The notes beneath the pieces were generated by a model, which was given only the letters and a program-made list of their open reading frames with translations, was not told the origin of the DNA and did no database searches. From JBCCEV01 sp039030125 (GTDB taxonomy: Bacteria; Pseudomonadota; Gammaproteobacteria; Ga0077536): DNA of 23,035 nt. Of this stretch, positions 22,549 to 23,035 are shown in pieces. Both the position numbers and the translations under genes were made by a program. Positions within the stretch are counted from its first letter, which is position 1; the number at the start of each line of letters is the position of its first letter. The DNA lies in assembly GCA_039030125.1 (NCBI GenBank), contig JBCCEV010000059.1:1-23035 (forward strand). Reading direction: 5' to 3'.

Positions 22549-23035
22549 CGCCGCGCTCGAAAATCTCGAATGATCTCGGCGCGCCGCGCCGCGCTCAAGA
22601 CACCACCGAACGGCGATACTTGGCGCATATCGCGGGCAAATAGACCGAGGTCAAGCATTCGTGCAAAAAGTTCTTCTTGCGGCAATTTCAGCCAAGCTTG
22701 CCATTGATCAAGGCAGCGCGAGGCGTGAGGGTGTTGTGAGCGTAAAGACCGCAATTGTTGGCGAGCTTTAAGCAAAACCTCCTCGGGACGCTTGATGATT
22801 TCTTGAACGATTGCCCGATGCAGAGCAAGGCTCCGCCGATCTTCCCGTGTCATTTGCGGCACAGACTCAACCACCAACTCCCGATCACAGGCCGCAGCCA
22901 TTTTCTCAAGCGTTTTCATGTTGGGCGTCTTCCGTCCAGTTTCGTAAGCGGCAATTGTCGCTTGCGAGGTGCCAACGATTTCAGCAAAAGCCGCCTGCGT
23001 CAATCTAAGCTCGGTGCGCAATCTATTAACTATCA
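22545..23035 (-). CDS. XRE-type helix-turn-helix protein, putative antitoxin (5' end at window edge)
   Basis: The N-terminal region holds a clear XRE/Cro helix-turn-helix: LRLTQAAFAEIVGTSQATI followed by AAYETGRKTPNMKTLEKMAA. The remaining ~100 residues are helical and basic (EIIKRPEEVLLKARQQLRSL, and a C-terminal RRAEIIRDFRARR), unlike a minimal repressor. The TTG at 23021 would start the protein at LRTELRLT. The frame stays open to the edge as IVNRL, preceded by a codon ending in TG that is cut by the window, so the real start is probably that codon. The gene overlaps the downstream nucleotidyltransferase-like gene by four bases. It probably represses its own operon, and its long C-terminal part may bind the partner (inference). 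Confidence 0.75.
   Translation of the reverse strand, partial: IVNRLRTELRLTQAAFAEIVGTSQATIAAYETGRKTPNMKTLEKMAAACDRELVVESVPQMTREDRRSLALHRAIVQEIIKRPEEVLLKARQQLRSLRSQHPHASRCLDQWQAWLKLPQEELFARMLDLGLFARDMRQVSPFGGVLSAARRAEIIRDFRARR

Overview
The window is about 23 kb of dense bacterial sequence. Most genes have Shine-Dalgarno leaders and gaps are short; the longest gene-free stretch is about 235 bases. TRAP transporters, a MarR regulator, an OsmC protein, a GlcG/HbpS-like protein, FolD, a YbfF-type esterase and ArgG together suggest a proteobacterium, probably an uncultivated gammaproteobacterium. That placement is an inference from gene content only. No tRNA, rRNA, CRISPR array or insertion sequence was recognised.

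Layout. (1) Positions 1-~893 hold the 3' part of a parallel beta-helix protein, visibly richer in G+C than the rest. It collides tail to tail with a truncated minus-strand EamA transporter gene (~893-1162). Both genes lose their 3' ends at the same point, so this is a rearrangement breakpoint or an assembly chimera. (2) An alpha/beta hydrolase (+) lacks a normal start codon. It converges with a five-gene minus-strand operon read VOC protein, OsmC, HD-domain putative diiron oxygenase, FolD, secreted GlcG/HbpS-like protein (4982 down to 2036). (3) An orphan 224-aa gene at 5218 lies behind a CRP-like site placed as in a class II promoter. (4) Positions 5909-17182 form a catabolic island. A divergent MarR gene and an operator-like palindrome control an HpaB-type flavin monooxygenase, a secreted cyclase-family hydrolase and a complete TRAP transporter (DctQ, DctM, DctP). 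Next come an iron-type alcohol dehydrogenase (-) and a tight + operon: AA_synth/DUF1185 protein, enamidase-like amidohydrolase, two-domain dimeric alpha/beta-barrel protein, aldehyde dehydrogenase. (5) Housekeeping and signalling genes follow: a membrane Ser/Thr kinase with a repeat-rich tail, a small periplasmic protein, a NUDIX hydrolase coupled to a YbfF-like esterase, and argG. (6) The right edge holds a coupled pair, an XRE-type HTH protein and a nucleotidyltransferase-like protein, resembling a toxin-antitoxin module.

Most interesting is the island. Its genes suggest periplasmic processing and import of a small organic acid, ring hydroxylation, hydrolytic ring or amide cleavage, then oxidation of an aldehyde. 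The substrate cannot be read from the sequence. Enamidase homology and the cyclase fold point to a cyclic amide or N-heterocyclic acid. Both hydrolases have lost metal-binding histidines typical of their families, so their chemistry may differ from the characterised relatives.
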